NCBI RefSeq assembly: GCF_024753245.1
Contig: NZ_JANUGX010000022.1
Coordinates: 50,163 to 114,162, forward strand
Reading direction: 5' to 3'
Length of the DNA: 64,000 bases
From: Massilia norwichensis
Lineage (GTDB): Bacteria; Pseudomonadota; Gammaproteobacteria; Burkholderiales; Burkholderiaceae_D
The position numbers and the translations under genes are program-made. Positions 44,081 through 53,097 of the stretch are shown here, piece after piece. A model generated the notes under the pieces. The model made no database searches. It was given only the letters and a program-made list of their open reading frames with translations, and was not told where the DNA came from. Each line of letters starts with the position of its first letter. Positions within the stretch are counted from its first letter, which is position 1.

Positions 44081-45145
44081 ATGTCACCGCACGAGGTCCC
44101 TTTGCTCACCTTTTACAACGAACACCACGCGCAACACGCGCCGCGCCACACGCTGGCGCGCGGCGAGCGCGTGCCGTGTTCGGAAAAGCCCGAGCGGGCC
44201 GACCTTGTCGTCGCCGAGCTGAGCCGGCGCGGCCTGGGCCAGATCGTCACCCCGCACGGCGTGCCGCTGGTGTCGCTGGAGCGGGTGCACACGCCGCGCT
44301 ACCTGCATTTCTTGCGTTCCGCCTGGAGCGAGTGGTCGAATCTCGATCCGCGCAACGGCCAGCAGGATGCCCTGCCCTCGGTGTGGCCGATCCGCGGCAT
44401 GCGCCACGACATCGAGCCGGACGATTTCACGGCCCGCCTGGGCTTGTACTCGATGGACAGCGCCACCCCGCTCACCGCCGGCACCTGGGTCGCAGCCAAG
44501 ACCGGGGCCGATTGCGCCGTCAACGCGGCGCATGCCTTGCGCCTGGGCGAGCGCGGCAGCTTTGCGCTGACCCGCCCGCCCGGCCACCACGCGGGCGCCG
44601 ACCATTTCGGCGGCGGCTGCTTCCTGAACAATGCCGCGCTGGCGGCCCAGCACCTGCTGGACGACGGCCTGCAGCGCATCGCCATCCTCGACCTCGATTA
44701 CCACCACGGCAGCGGCACCCAGCGCATCTTTTATCAGCGCAAGGACGTGCTGTTCGCCTCGATCCACGCCGATCCGCGCCAGGACTACCCCTATTACCTC
44801 GGCCACGCCGACGAAATCGGCGAAGGCGAAGGCCTCGGCTACAACATGAACCTGCCGCTGGCGCAGGACGCGACCTCGAACCAGTGGTTCACGGCGCTGG
44901 AATCGGGCTGCCTCAAAATGTCGATGTTCGCACCGCAGGCGCTGGTGGTATCGCTGGGCGTGGGCAGCCTGCATGGTGCGCCGCGAACGCACTTCGGCCT
45001 CACGGCGGCGGATTTCCTGCGCGTCGGCGAGCGCATCGGCTACCTGGGCCTGCCGACCGTCTTCGTGTTCGAAGGCGGCGCCGTGGTGCCCGAGCTCGGC
45101 ACCAGTGTCGTCAACGTGCTCGAAGGTTTCGAGACCGCCGTTTAA
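44081..45145 (+). CDS. Histone-deacetylase-family hydrolase
   Basis: The 354-residue arginase/deacetylase-fold protein has the catalytic His pair in RPPGHHAG. Zinc ligands lie in DLDYHHGSGTQ (Asp and His), and a C-terminal Gly-rich loop follows. Family members remove acyl groups from lysine or polyamines; the substrate here is unknown. The start is uncertain: ATG 44081, or TTG 44102 with GAGG upstream giving MLTFYNEHHAQH, a family-like N-terminus. A GNAT gene follows after 28 nt, so a deacetylase and an acetyltransferase are paired. Confidence 0.88.
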   Translation: MSPHEVPLLTFYNEHHAQHAPRHTLARGERVPCSEKPERADLVVAELSRRGLGQIVTPHGVPLVSLERVHTPRYLHFLRSAWSEWSNLDPRNGQQDALPSVWPIRGMRHDIEPDDFTARLGLYSMDSATPLTAGTWVAAKTGADCAVNAAHALRLGERGSFALTRPPGHHAGADHFGGGCFLNNAALAAQHLLDDGLQRIAILDLDYHHGSGTQRIFYQRKDVLFASIHADPRQDYPYYLGHADEIGEGEGLGYNMNLPLAQDATSNQWFTALESGCLKMSMFAPQALVVSLGVGSLHGAPRTHFGLTAADFLRVGERIGYLGLPTVFVFEGGAVVPELGTSVVNVLEGFETAV

Positions 45146-45173
45146 ACAAACAATTGTTCATCGATATAAACAA

Positions 45174-45632
45174 ATGATTACGTGGCAATGGAGTCGTTTT
45201 GCCGACCTGACGGTCGCGCAGCTGTATGCAATGCTGGCTTTGCGCCAGGAAGTGTTCGTGCTGGAACAGACCTGCCTGTACCCGGACATCGACGGTCTCG
45301 ACCCGGGCGCCCAGCACCTGCTCGGCTGGCGCGATGCCGATGGCAAGCCGGAACTGGTCGCGCACCTGCGCTGCCTGGCGCCGGGCGCGAAGTACGAGGA
45401 GATGTCGATCGGCCGCGTGGTCACCAGCCCGGCCGCGCGCGGCAGCGGCCTCGGGCGCGAACTGGTGGCCCAGGGTATCGCGCTGGCTTGCCAGCTGCAT
45501 CCGGGCCACGCGATCCGCATCGGTGCGCAGGCGCACCTGGAACGGTTCTATGCCAGCTTCGGCTTCGTCACCGTCTCCGAGCCCTATGACGAAGACGGCA
45601 TCCTGCACATCGACATGATCCTGAGCGCCTAA
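45174..45632 (+). CDS. ElaA-like GNAT acetyltransferase
   Basis: The 152-residue protein matches the ElaA family: WQWSRFADLTVAQLYAMLALRQEVFVLEQ, then IGRVVTSPAARGSGLGRELV, the acetyl-CoA-binding loop. The substrate is not known. The ATG at 45174 lies 28 nt after the upstream deacetylase-family gene in the same direction. It is convergent with the MHS transporter gene, with a palindromic repeat between. Confidence 0.9.
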   Translation: MITWQWSRFADLTVAQLYAMLALRQEVFVLEQTCLYPDIDGLDPGAQHLLGWRDADGKPELVAHLRCLAPGAKYEEMSIGRVVTSPAARGSGLGRELVAQGIALACQLHPGHAIRIGAQAHLERFYASFGFVTVSEPYDEDGILHIDMILSA

Positions 45633-45716
45633 CAAAACCCACATGGCGGCGTTGCATCGTCTCGCCGTACTGGCGTACTGTCTTCGACGCTGCGCCTTGC
45701 CCTGCGGGTTTGTTAG
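45629..45716. repeat. Palindromic intergenic repeat
   Basis: CTAACAAAACCC (45629-45640) and GGGTTTGTTAG (45706-45716) flank an imperfectly self-complementary core. It lies exactly between two convergent genes and may end transcription on both strands. It differs from the REP-like units above. Confidence 0.65.
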
Positions 45717-45725
45717 ACGCTCATA

Positions 45726-47030
45726 TCACTTGAGGTGGCCCGACTTGGTCGGGTCCGGCATCAGGAAGGCCACCAGGCAGGCGACGGCGGCCATGATGCT
45801 GACGTACCAGTAGAAATACGGCTCGTGGCCGGCCTGCTTGAACCACAGGGCCACGTATTCGGCCGAGCCGCCGAAGACCGCGTTCGCGATCGCATACGAC
45901 AAACCCACGCCCAGCGCGCGCACCTCGACCGGGAACATCTCGGCCTTGATCAGGCCGCCGATCGAGGTATAGAAGCTGACGATCGCCAGCGCGCAGGTGA
46001 TCAGGACGCCGGCCATCAGCGGGCTGTCGACGCCGCGCAGCGTGCTCAGGATCGGCACCGTGAAGATCGCCGCGAGAAGCCCGAACAGGATCATCGAAGT
46101 CTTGCGGCCGATGCGGTCGGACAGCGCGCCAAATAGCGGCTGCATCAGCATGTAGATCAGCAGGCAGACCGTCATCACCCGGCTGGCGGTGGGAGTGCTC
46201 ATGCCGACCGTGTTGACCAGGTACTTCTGCATGTAGGTGGTGAAAGCGTAGAAGATCAGCGAGCCGCCGGCGGTAAAACCCAGCACCGTGACGAAGGCGC
46301 GCCCGTGGTGCCTGAGCAGCGAACTCACGCTGCCGGCCTGTTCGCTCTTGCGCTCCGATTCCTTGGTGGTTTCGTGCAGCGAGCGGCGCAGGTAGAGCGA
46401 GACCAGGGCCGAGGCCGCGCCGACCACGAACGGGATGCGCCAGCCCCAGGCCACCAGCTCCTCGTGCGACAGCAGCAGTTGCAGGATGCCCAGCACCAGC
46501 AGCGCCGCCAGCTGGCCGCCGATCAGGGTGACGTACTGGAAGGAGGCAAAGAAACCCTTGCGGCCCGGCTCCGCCACCTCGCTCATGTAGGTCGCGCTGG
46601 TGCCGTATTCACCGCCCACCGACAGACCCTGGAACAGGCGCGCCACCAGCAGCAGCACCGGCGCCGCCGTGCCGATCGTGGCGTAGGTCGGCAGGCAGGC
46701 GATCAGCAGCGAGCCGCCGCACATCATCAGCACCGAGATCATCATCGCGTTGCGGCGGCCGTAACGGTCGGCGATGCGGCCGAACAGCCAGCCGCCCACC
46801 GGGCGCATCAGGAAGCCGGCGGCGAAAATGCCGGCGGTGTTCAGCAGCTGGACAGTCGGGTCGGCCTTCGGGAAAAAGGCGGAAGAGAAATACAGGGCGC
46901 AGAACGAGTAGATGTAGAAGTCGAACCATTCGACCAGGTTGCCGGACGAGGCGCCGACGATGGCGAAGACGCGCTGGCGCGAAGTCAGGTGTTCGATTGC
47001 ATGTGGGTCGCTGGTGTCCGCTGTTGCCAT
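45726..47030 (-). CDS. MHS-family major facilitator transporter
   Basis: The 434-residue protein has 12 hydrophobic segments. Typical Metabolite:H+ Symporter motifs are GNLVEWFDFYIYSF near the start, FGRIADRYGRRNAMM between segments 2 and 3, and RLFQGLSVGGEYGTSATYMSE. It resembles alpha-ketoglutarate permease KgtP and related organic-acid or osmolyte carriers, so the substrate is unassigned. ATG 47030 has GGAG 8 nt upstream; an in-frame TTG four codons earlier is less likely. Confidence 0.88.
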   Translation of the reverse strand: MATADTSDPHAIEHLTSRQRVFAIVGASSGNLVEWFDFYIYSFCALYFSSAFFPKADPTVQLLNTAGIFAAGFLMRPVGGWLFGRIADRYGRRNAMMISVLMMCGGSLLIACLPTYATIGTAAPVLLLVARLFQGLSVGGEYGTSATYMSEVAEPGRKGFFASFQYVTLIGGQLAALLVLGILQLLLSHEELVAWGWRIPFVVGAASALVSLYLRRSLHETTKESERKSEQAGSVSSLLRHHGRAFVTVLGFTAGGSLIFYAFTTYMQKYLVNTVGMSTPTASRVMTVCLLIYMLMQPLFGALSDRIGRKTSMILFGLLAAIFTVPILSTLRGVDSPLMAGVLITCALAIVSFYTSIGGLIKAEMFPVEVRALGVGLSYAIANAVFGGSAEYVALWFKQAGHEPYFYWYVSIMAAVACLVAFLMPDPTKSGHLK

Positions 47031-47084
47031 TACTTTCTCCAAATCTGCCGCGGTCAGTGCCGCCAGGCAGACTTAGCATAATGT

Positions 47085-48179
47085 TTATTCGCGATGGATG
47101 GCGCGCCGCAGGCGGTGCACCAGCAGGCGCCGGCCCAGCAGCGGCAACCCGGCCAGCAGCAGCAGGGCCTGCGCCGGCTCCGGCACCGGCGACAGCAGCA
47201 CCGGCACGCAAAAGCCGAAGTCGTTGCAGCCATTGGCGACGATCTGGCCGGCGCCATTGATGCCGACGGCCTCCGTCAAGACGAAGTCGCCCAGGCCGCC
47301 CTCGACCAGGGTGTTCAGGTCCAGCAGCTGGCCGTCCGCGTACAGGAAGGCGTGCGAGAAACCGCCGCCCGGCAGGCTGGCCAGCCCGACCACCATGCCC
47401 GCCTCGTTGAGCGCCCTGGCCTCGGCATAGTCGCCGCCGAAGGAACCGAGATCGAGCAGCGTGCCCCCGCTGTAGAGAAAAGGGTGGAAGGCGACGTCGC
47501 CGGCGGTGAGGCTGTAGCCGGCCACCTGGCCCGCCTCGTTGACCGCATTGGCGAAGCTGAAGCCGCCGCCCAGGGTGCCGAGGTCGGTCATGACGCCGTC
47601 GCGGTAGATGAAGGCGTGCGAGCCATCGTCCGGAAAGGCCGGACCCGGCTGCGAACCGCCGACGATGACACCGCCGTTGTTGATGTCGCGCGCCTGGGCG
47701 TAGCTGCCGCCCAGCGTGCCAATATCGGCGATGCCGCCGCCGCTGTACAGGAAGGCGCGCGGGTTGCCGGCGGGGTCCAGCGATTCGCCGACCGCCTGCC
47801 CGGCCGCGTTCACGCCCCAGGCCACCGTGTCGCCGCCGTACAGGGTGCCGGTATCCTGGCTGGTGCCGCCGCTGTAGACGAAGCCGCGGGTGCCGCCGCC
47901 GAGCGTCCAGGCGCCCGCCGCCACCCCGTTCTCGATCGCGTTCGCGACCACCGTGTTGCCCGCGGGCGCGGGCGGCGGCAGGAAGCCGAGACTGGCGGCC
48001 GTCCACACGAAGGCGGCGGCGTCGCCCTCGGGCGTCATGCCGCGCCCGGCCACACGCCCTGCTTCGTCGATGGCGAGCGCCTGGAAGTTGGTGGGCAGGA
48101 AGGTCGCACCGAACATCGGCTCGGCCCGCGCGGCGAGCGGCAACAACAGCAACAGCAGGACAAGCAGCGGCAAGGGCAT
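47085..48179 (-). CDS. PEP-CTERM protein with HAF repeats
   Basis: The 364-residue protein has a signal peptide (LLVLLLLLLPLAARA). At least six HAF-like repeats follow, such as AFLYSGGGIADIGTLGGSYAQARDIN, each about 45 residues. The C-terminus is VPEPAQALLLLAGLPLLGRRLLVHRLRR, a PEP-CTERM sorting signal for the EpsH/XrtA exosortase system. It is probably processed and sent to the extracellular polysaccharide matrix. No exosortase gene is in the window. It lies between the MHS transporter and the kinase gene on the same strand. Confidence 0.88.
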   Translation of the reverse strand: MPLPLLVLLLLLLPLAARAEPMFGATFLPTNFQALAIDEAGRVAGRGMTPEGDAAAFVWTAASLGFLPPPAPAGNTVVANAIENGVAAGAWTLGGGTRGFVYSGGTSQDTGTLYGGDTVAWGVNAAGQAVGESLDPAGNPRAFLYSGGGIADIGTLGGSYAQARDINNGGVIVGGSQPGPAFPDDGSHAFIYRDGVMTDLGTLGGGFSFANAVNEAGQVAGYSLTAGDVAFHPFLYSGGTLLDLGSFGGDYAEARALNEAGMVVGLASLPGGGFSHAFLYADGQLLDLNTLVEGGLGDFVLTEAVGINGAGQIVANGCNDFGFCVPVLLSPVPEPAQALLLLAGLPLLGRRLLVHRLRRAIHRE

Positions 48180-48293
48180 GGCGGGCTCCGGATGGAATCG
48201 GCAAGGATGTGCGCGCCAACGATACCCCGCCCACCCGCTGCCGGCCTGCGCCAGATCAGGCGTACGCAGGACGCATGGGTCAATGCGCCGGAT

Positions 48294-49521
48294 TCAGAAG
48301 GTGAGCACGAAGCGCGCGCCGCGCCCCACCGAGCGCGCATGGCGCACCGTGCCGCCGTTCTCGTGGACCAGGTGGCGCACCATGGCCAGGCCGATCCCGC
48401 CGCCCTGTTTCTTGGTGGTGAAGAAGGGGGTGAAGATGTGCGCCGCCAGCCCGTCCGGCACACCGGGACCGTCGTCGCTGACCTCGATGCGCAGGCGGCC
48501 GCCGCGCACCAGCCGCGCCGCGACCCAGGCGTGGCCGGCCTTCCCCTCATTGCCGGCGGTGGCCTCGAAAGCATTTTTGAGGAGATTGATCAGGGCCTGT
48601 TCGAGCTGGCCCGGATCGGCCATCAGTTCCAGCGATGCCGGTTCGACCGAAAATTCGACGGCGCCGCCGCGCGCGCGCCAGCCTGGCCCGACCAGCGCGG
48701 CGACGCGCTCGAACAAGGCATCCAGGCGCAGCCGCTCGGGTCGCGCGGGCGGCACGTTCGACAGGCTGCGGTAGCTGGCCACGAAATCGACCAGGCTGTC
48801 GGCGCGGCGCCGGATCGCGTCCAGCGCGGTGCTGAGGTCCAGCCCCACGTCTTCCGGCAGCGCACCGCGGAACTCACCGAGCAAGCCATAGGCCGTGTGC
48901 GACAGCGAAGCCACCGGCGTCAGCGAATTCATGATCTCGTGGGTCAGCACGTGCACCAGCTGGCGCCAGGCGTGCAGAGCTTCGGCTTCGAGTTCGCTCT
49001 CGACCGGCATCAGGGCCGCCAGGCGCTGCGCCCTGCCCTGCAGCGTCAGCGAAGACACCGCCAGCAGCGCACGTTCGGTGCCGCGCTCGGTCTCGAAGTC
49101 GATCAACGCGCGCCGTTCGCCCGGCTGCGCCGCCAGTTGGCGATACAGGTCGGCCGGATCGCTGGCGCGGCCCGGCGCCACCAGTTTGCGCGCGTTGCCG
49201 TTGAGCGGCGCGACCTGGCCGTCGCCCCCCGGGCCATCGATGCGGAACAGGGCCACCGGCGTGTGTTCCAGTCTCGCTTCCAGCGCCAGCGCATTGTCGA
49301 GCAGGGCCTGCTGCTCGATCGGCAAGCCGGGCGCGCTCGGCGGTGCCGGGCGGCGCAGGGCGCCCAGGCGGTCGATGCAGCGCCACAGGCTCGCCACCAG
49401 CGGCAGCGTGGCCAGCAGGCACAGCACCGCCAGGCGCGGCGAGTCGTGCACCACGCCGGCACCGAAGGCCAGCACGGCGATGCCGGCCAGCGACAGCAGC
49501 GCGCCCGCTTTGAGGCGCGTT

Positions 49522-49532
<11 letters not shown>
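48294..49532 (-). CDS. Sensor histidine kinase
   Basis: The 412-residue protein has two N-terminal hydrophobic segments (about 10-28 and 33-50). A PAS-like middle (about 80-175) and the H-box LTHEIMNSLTP with His198 follow, then a Bergerat ATPase domain (N-box LINLLKNAFEA, DDGPGVP, FTTKKQGGGIGLAM). The sensor loop is only a few residues, so it probably senses within the membrane. Its start overlaps the stop region of the response-regulator gene by 11 nt; the two are one operon. The export operon is divergent. Confidence 0.92.
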
Positions 49533-50889
<1,357 letters not shown>

Positions 50890-50950
50890 AGTGTTGCCAT
50901 TCTAGCAGCGCGGCTTAGCCGCGGCGACTCCGCGGTTGGTCGCGGCGGAC

Positions 50951-50972
50951 GCCTGTCCGCAAGCGCACAGGC
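50951..50972. promoter_or_regulatory. Upstream activator palindrome 1
   Basis: An imperfect dyad with arms GCCTGTCCGC and GCGCACAGGC. Its centre is 24 bp from that of the next palindrome and about 108 bp upstream of the expected sigma-54 start. It is a likely binding site of the divergent NtrC-type regulator. Confidence 0.65.
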
Positions 50973-50974
50973 CC

Positions 50975-50996
50975 ACCTGTCCGGTTCCGGACAGGT
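50975..50996. promoter_or_regulatory. Upstream activator palindrome 2
   Basis: ACCTGTCCGG and CCGGACAGGT are perfect 10-bp arms around TT. The centre is about 84 bp upstream of the expected start. Arms share CCTGT...ACAGG with palindrome 1. Confidence 0.75.
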
Positions 50997-51044
50997 ACGG
51001 CGGACAAACCCGCACAAGCAGCCAAAAAAGGGGGGTAAACGGCC

Positions 51045-51060
51045 TGGCACGGCGCTTGCA
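51045..51060 (+). promoter_or_regulatory. Sigma-54 promoter of the export operon
   Basis: TGGCAC-N5-TTGCA is a perfect -24/-12 match (TGGCAC at 51045-51050, TTGCA at 51056-51060). It lies 38 nt before the adaptor gene start and downstream of two palindromes. The divergent sigma-54 regulator gene supports it. Confidence 0.85.
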
Positions 51061-51097
51061 GAAGAGAGCAGGTCATCGTTCACCACAACGCATCAGC

Positions 51098-52381
51098 ATG
51101 GATCACATTCCTCCTTCCGCCGTCACCGGCGCCGCCATGGACAGCGTCGTGCCGAAGCGGCGCGGCCGGCTGTTCAAGCGCATCGCCGTGCTTGCCGCCA
51201 TCGCTGCCGCCCTGGCCTGGACCGGCTGGCAGTTCGTGCCGCACGGCCTGCAGGTGGCCAGCCGCGACGTGCGCCTGGCGCGGGTCGAACAGGGCGTGTT
51301 CCGCGACGACATCGTCGTGCGCGCCACCGCCGAACCGCTGAATTCGATCATCCTCGACTCGGTCGAAAGCGGCCGCGTGGAAGAGGTGTTCGCGAAGGAC
51401 GGCCAGGCCGTCAAAAAGGGCGACCTGCTGTTCCGCCTGTCGAACCCGCAGCGCAACCTGGAACTGCTGGCGCGCCAGACCGAATATTCGCAGCAGATCT
51501 TCAACGCGGCCCAGCTGCGCGTGGCCCAGGAAGCGGTGCGCACCGACCACCAGCGCCGCCAGTCCGAACTCGAGTTCGCGCTGAGCCAGGCCCGGAAGCA
51601 GCACGCCCGCAACCAGCGCCTGGCGCAGCAGGGTTTCATCTCCGCGGTGGCGCTGGAAGAGTCGAGCGATAAGCTGGCGCAGCAACAGCGCGCGCTGGAC
51701 GAGGAAAAGCGCGCCGTCGCCAACGAGGAAAAGGTGCGCGACCGCGCGCTGGACCAGCTGGACAGCGGCCTGCACGGCCTGCAGTCCGGCCTGAAGCTGG
51801 TCAGCGCCACCGTCGACGCGCTGGCGGTACGGGCCCCGGCCGATGGCGTGCTGACCGATTTCCGCATGCTGGTCGGCCAGACCGTGCGCCCGGACCAGCA
51901 CATCGGCCGCATCGACGATCCGCAGCACTTCAAGCTCAGCGCCCTGGTCGACGAGTTCTACCTGAGCCGCCTGAGCGTCGGCCGGGTCGGCAGCGTGACC
52001 CAGGACGGCAAGACCTACGCACTGAAGGTCGCCACCGTCTACCCGCAGATCAAGGAAGGCCGCTTCACCGCCGAGATGGTGTTCACCGATGGCCAACCCA
52101 GCGTGATCAGCCCGGGCCAGAGCATGGACGTCCAGCTGACCCTGGGCGAGCCGGCCAAGGCCATGCTGCTGCCGAACGGCGCGTTCGTGAACGACACCGG
52201 CGGCACCTGGGTGTTCGTGCTGGGCCGCGACGGCGAGCGGGTCGAGAAGCGCGCCGTGAAACTCGGACGCCGCAACAATGCCCAGGTCGAGGTGCTGTCC
52301 GGCCTGGCGCAGGGCGAACAGGTCATCATCTCCAGCTACACCCCGTTCGGCAAGGCCGAGCGGCTGCAATTGACGAAATAA
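51098..52381 (+). CDS. Periplasmic adaptor (membrane fusion protein) of an ABC exporter
   Basis: The 427-residue HlyD/MacA-type protein has an N-terminal membrane anchor (about 28-46) and a barrel-sandwich motif VEEVFAKDGQAVKKGDLLFRLSNP. A helical hairpin (about 130-245, ARKQHARNQRLAQQGFISA) and a beta-barrel with VRAPADGVLTDFRMLVGQ follow. It should link the inner-membrane ABC complex to an outer-membrane or periplasmic partner. ATG 51098 is 38 nt after the sigma-54 promoter; the ribosome binding site is weak. The ABC genes follow after 26 nt. Confidence 0.9.
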   Translation: MDHIPPSAVTGAAMDSVVPKRRGRLFKRIAVLAAIAAALAWTGWQFVPHGLQVASRDVRLARVEQGVFRDDIVVRATAEPLNSIILDSVESGRVEEVFAKDGQAVKKGDLLFRLSNPQRNLELLARQTEYSQQIFNAAQLRVAQEAVRTDHQRRQSELEFALSQARKQHARNQRLAQQGFISAVALEESSDKLAQQQRALDEEKRAVANEEKVRDRALDQLDSGLHGLQSGLKLVSATVDALAVRAPADGVLTDFRMLVGQTVRPDQHIGRIDDPQHFKLSALVDEFYLSRLSVGRVGSVTQDGKTYALKVATVYPQIKEGRFTAEMVFTDGQPSVISPGQSMDVQLTLGEPAKAMLLPNGAFVNDTGGTWVFVLGRDGERVEKRAVKLGRRNNAQVEVLSGLAQGEQVIISSYTPFGKAERLQLTK

Positions 52382-52407
52382 TCCATCCTCCAGAACAGGG
52401 AACCGAC

Positions 52408-53088
52408 ATGCTCAAACTCTCAGGCGTCAGCAAGATCCACCAGGCCGGCGAAGTGCAGACCACCGCGCTCGACCGCATCGACCTCGACATCGCGGCCGGC
52501 GAATACGTGGCCATCACCGGGCCGTCCGGCTGCGGCAAGTCGACCCTCCTCAGCGTGCTCGGCCTGCTGGACGTGCCGACTTCCGGCGAATACTGGTTCG
52601 AGGGCCAGAACGTGGCCGGCTGGAGCGAAGCGCGCCTGAACGCGCTGCGGCGCGGGAAGGTCGGCTTCATCTTCCAGAGTTTCAATCTGATCGAAGAATT
52701 GTCCGTGTACGAGAACGTCGAGCTGGCGCTGGAGTACACCGGCACCCCGGCCGCCGAGCGCCGCCGCCGCGTGCAGGAGATGCTGCAGCGCCTGGGCGTG
52801 GCGCACCGCGCCGGCCACCGTCCCTCGCAGCTATCGGGTGGTCAGCAGCAGCGGGTAGCGATCGCGCGCGCGCTGGTGGCCGGCCCGGCGATGCTGCTGG
52901 CCGACGAACCGACCGGTAATCTCGACACCGCGCACGGCGACGAAGTCATGCGCCTGCTGCGCCAGATTAACGCCGAGGGCACGACCGTGGTGATGGTGAC
53001 CCACTCGCCGGCGCACGCGGCGCAGGCCTCGCGCACCCTGCACCTGCTGGATGGCCGCGTGGTGGTCGACGCCCTGCAGGCTGCGTAA
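52408..53088 (+). CDS. ABC transporter ATP-binding protein (MacB/LolD type)
   Basis: The 226-residue ATPase has Walker A GPSGCGKST (about 38-46), signature LSGGQQQRVAIARAL, Walker B LLADEPTGNLD and the H-loop VTHSP. The family serves FtsX-like permeases for peptides, lipoproteins or toxins. It is the only ATPase for two large permeases that follow, with 9 nt to the first. Confidence 0.94.
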   Translation: MLKLSGVSKIHQAGEVQTTALDRIDLDIAAGEYVAITGPSGCGKSTLLSVLGLLDVPTSGEYWFEGQNVAGWSEARLNALRRGKVGFIFQSFNLIEELSVYENVELALEYTGTPAAERRRRVQEMLQRLGVAHRAGHRPSQLSGGQQQRVAIARALVAGPAMLLADEPTGNLDTAHGDEVMRLLRQINAEGTTVVMVTHSPAHAAQASRTLHLLDGRVVVDALQAA

Positions 53089-53097
53089 GGAAGCATC

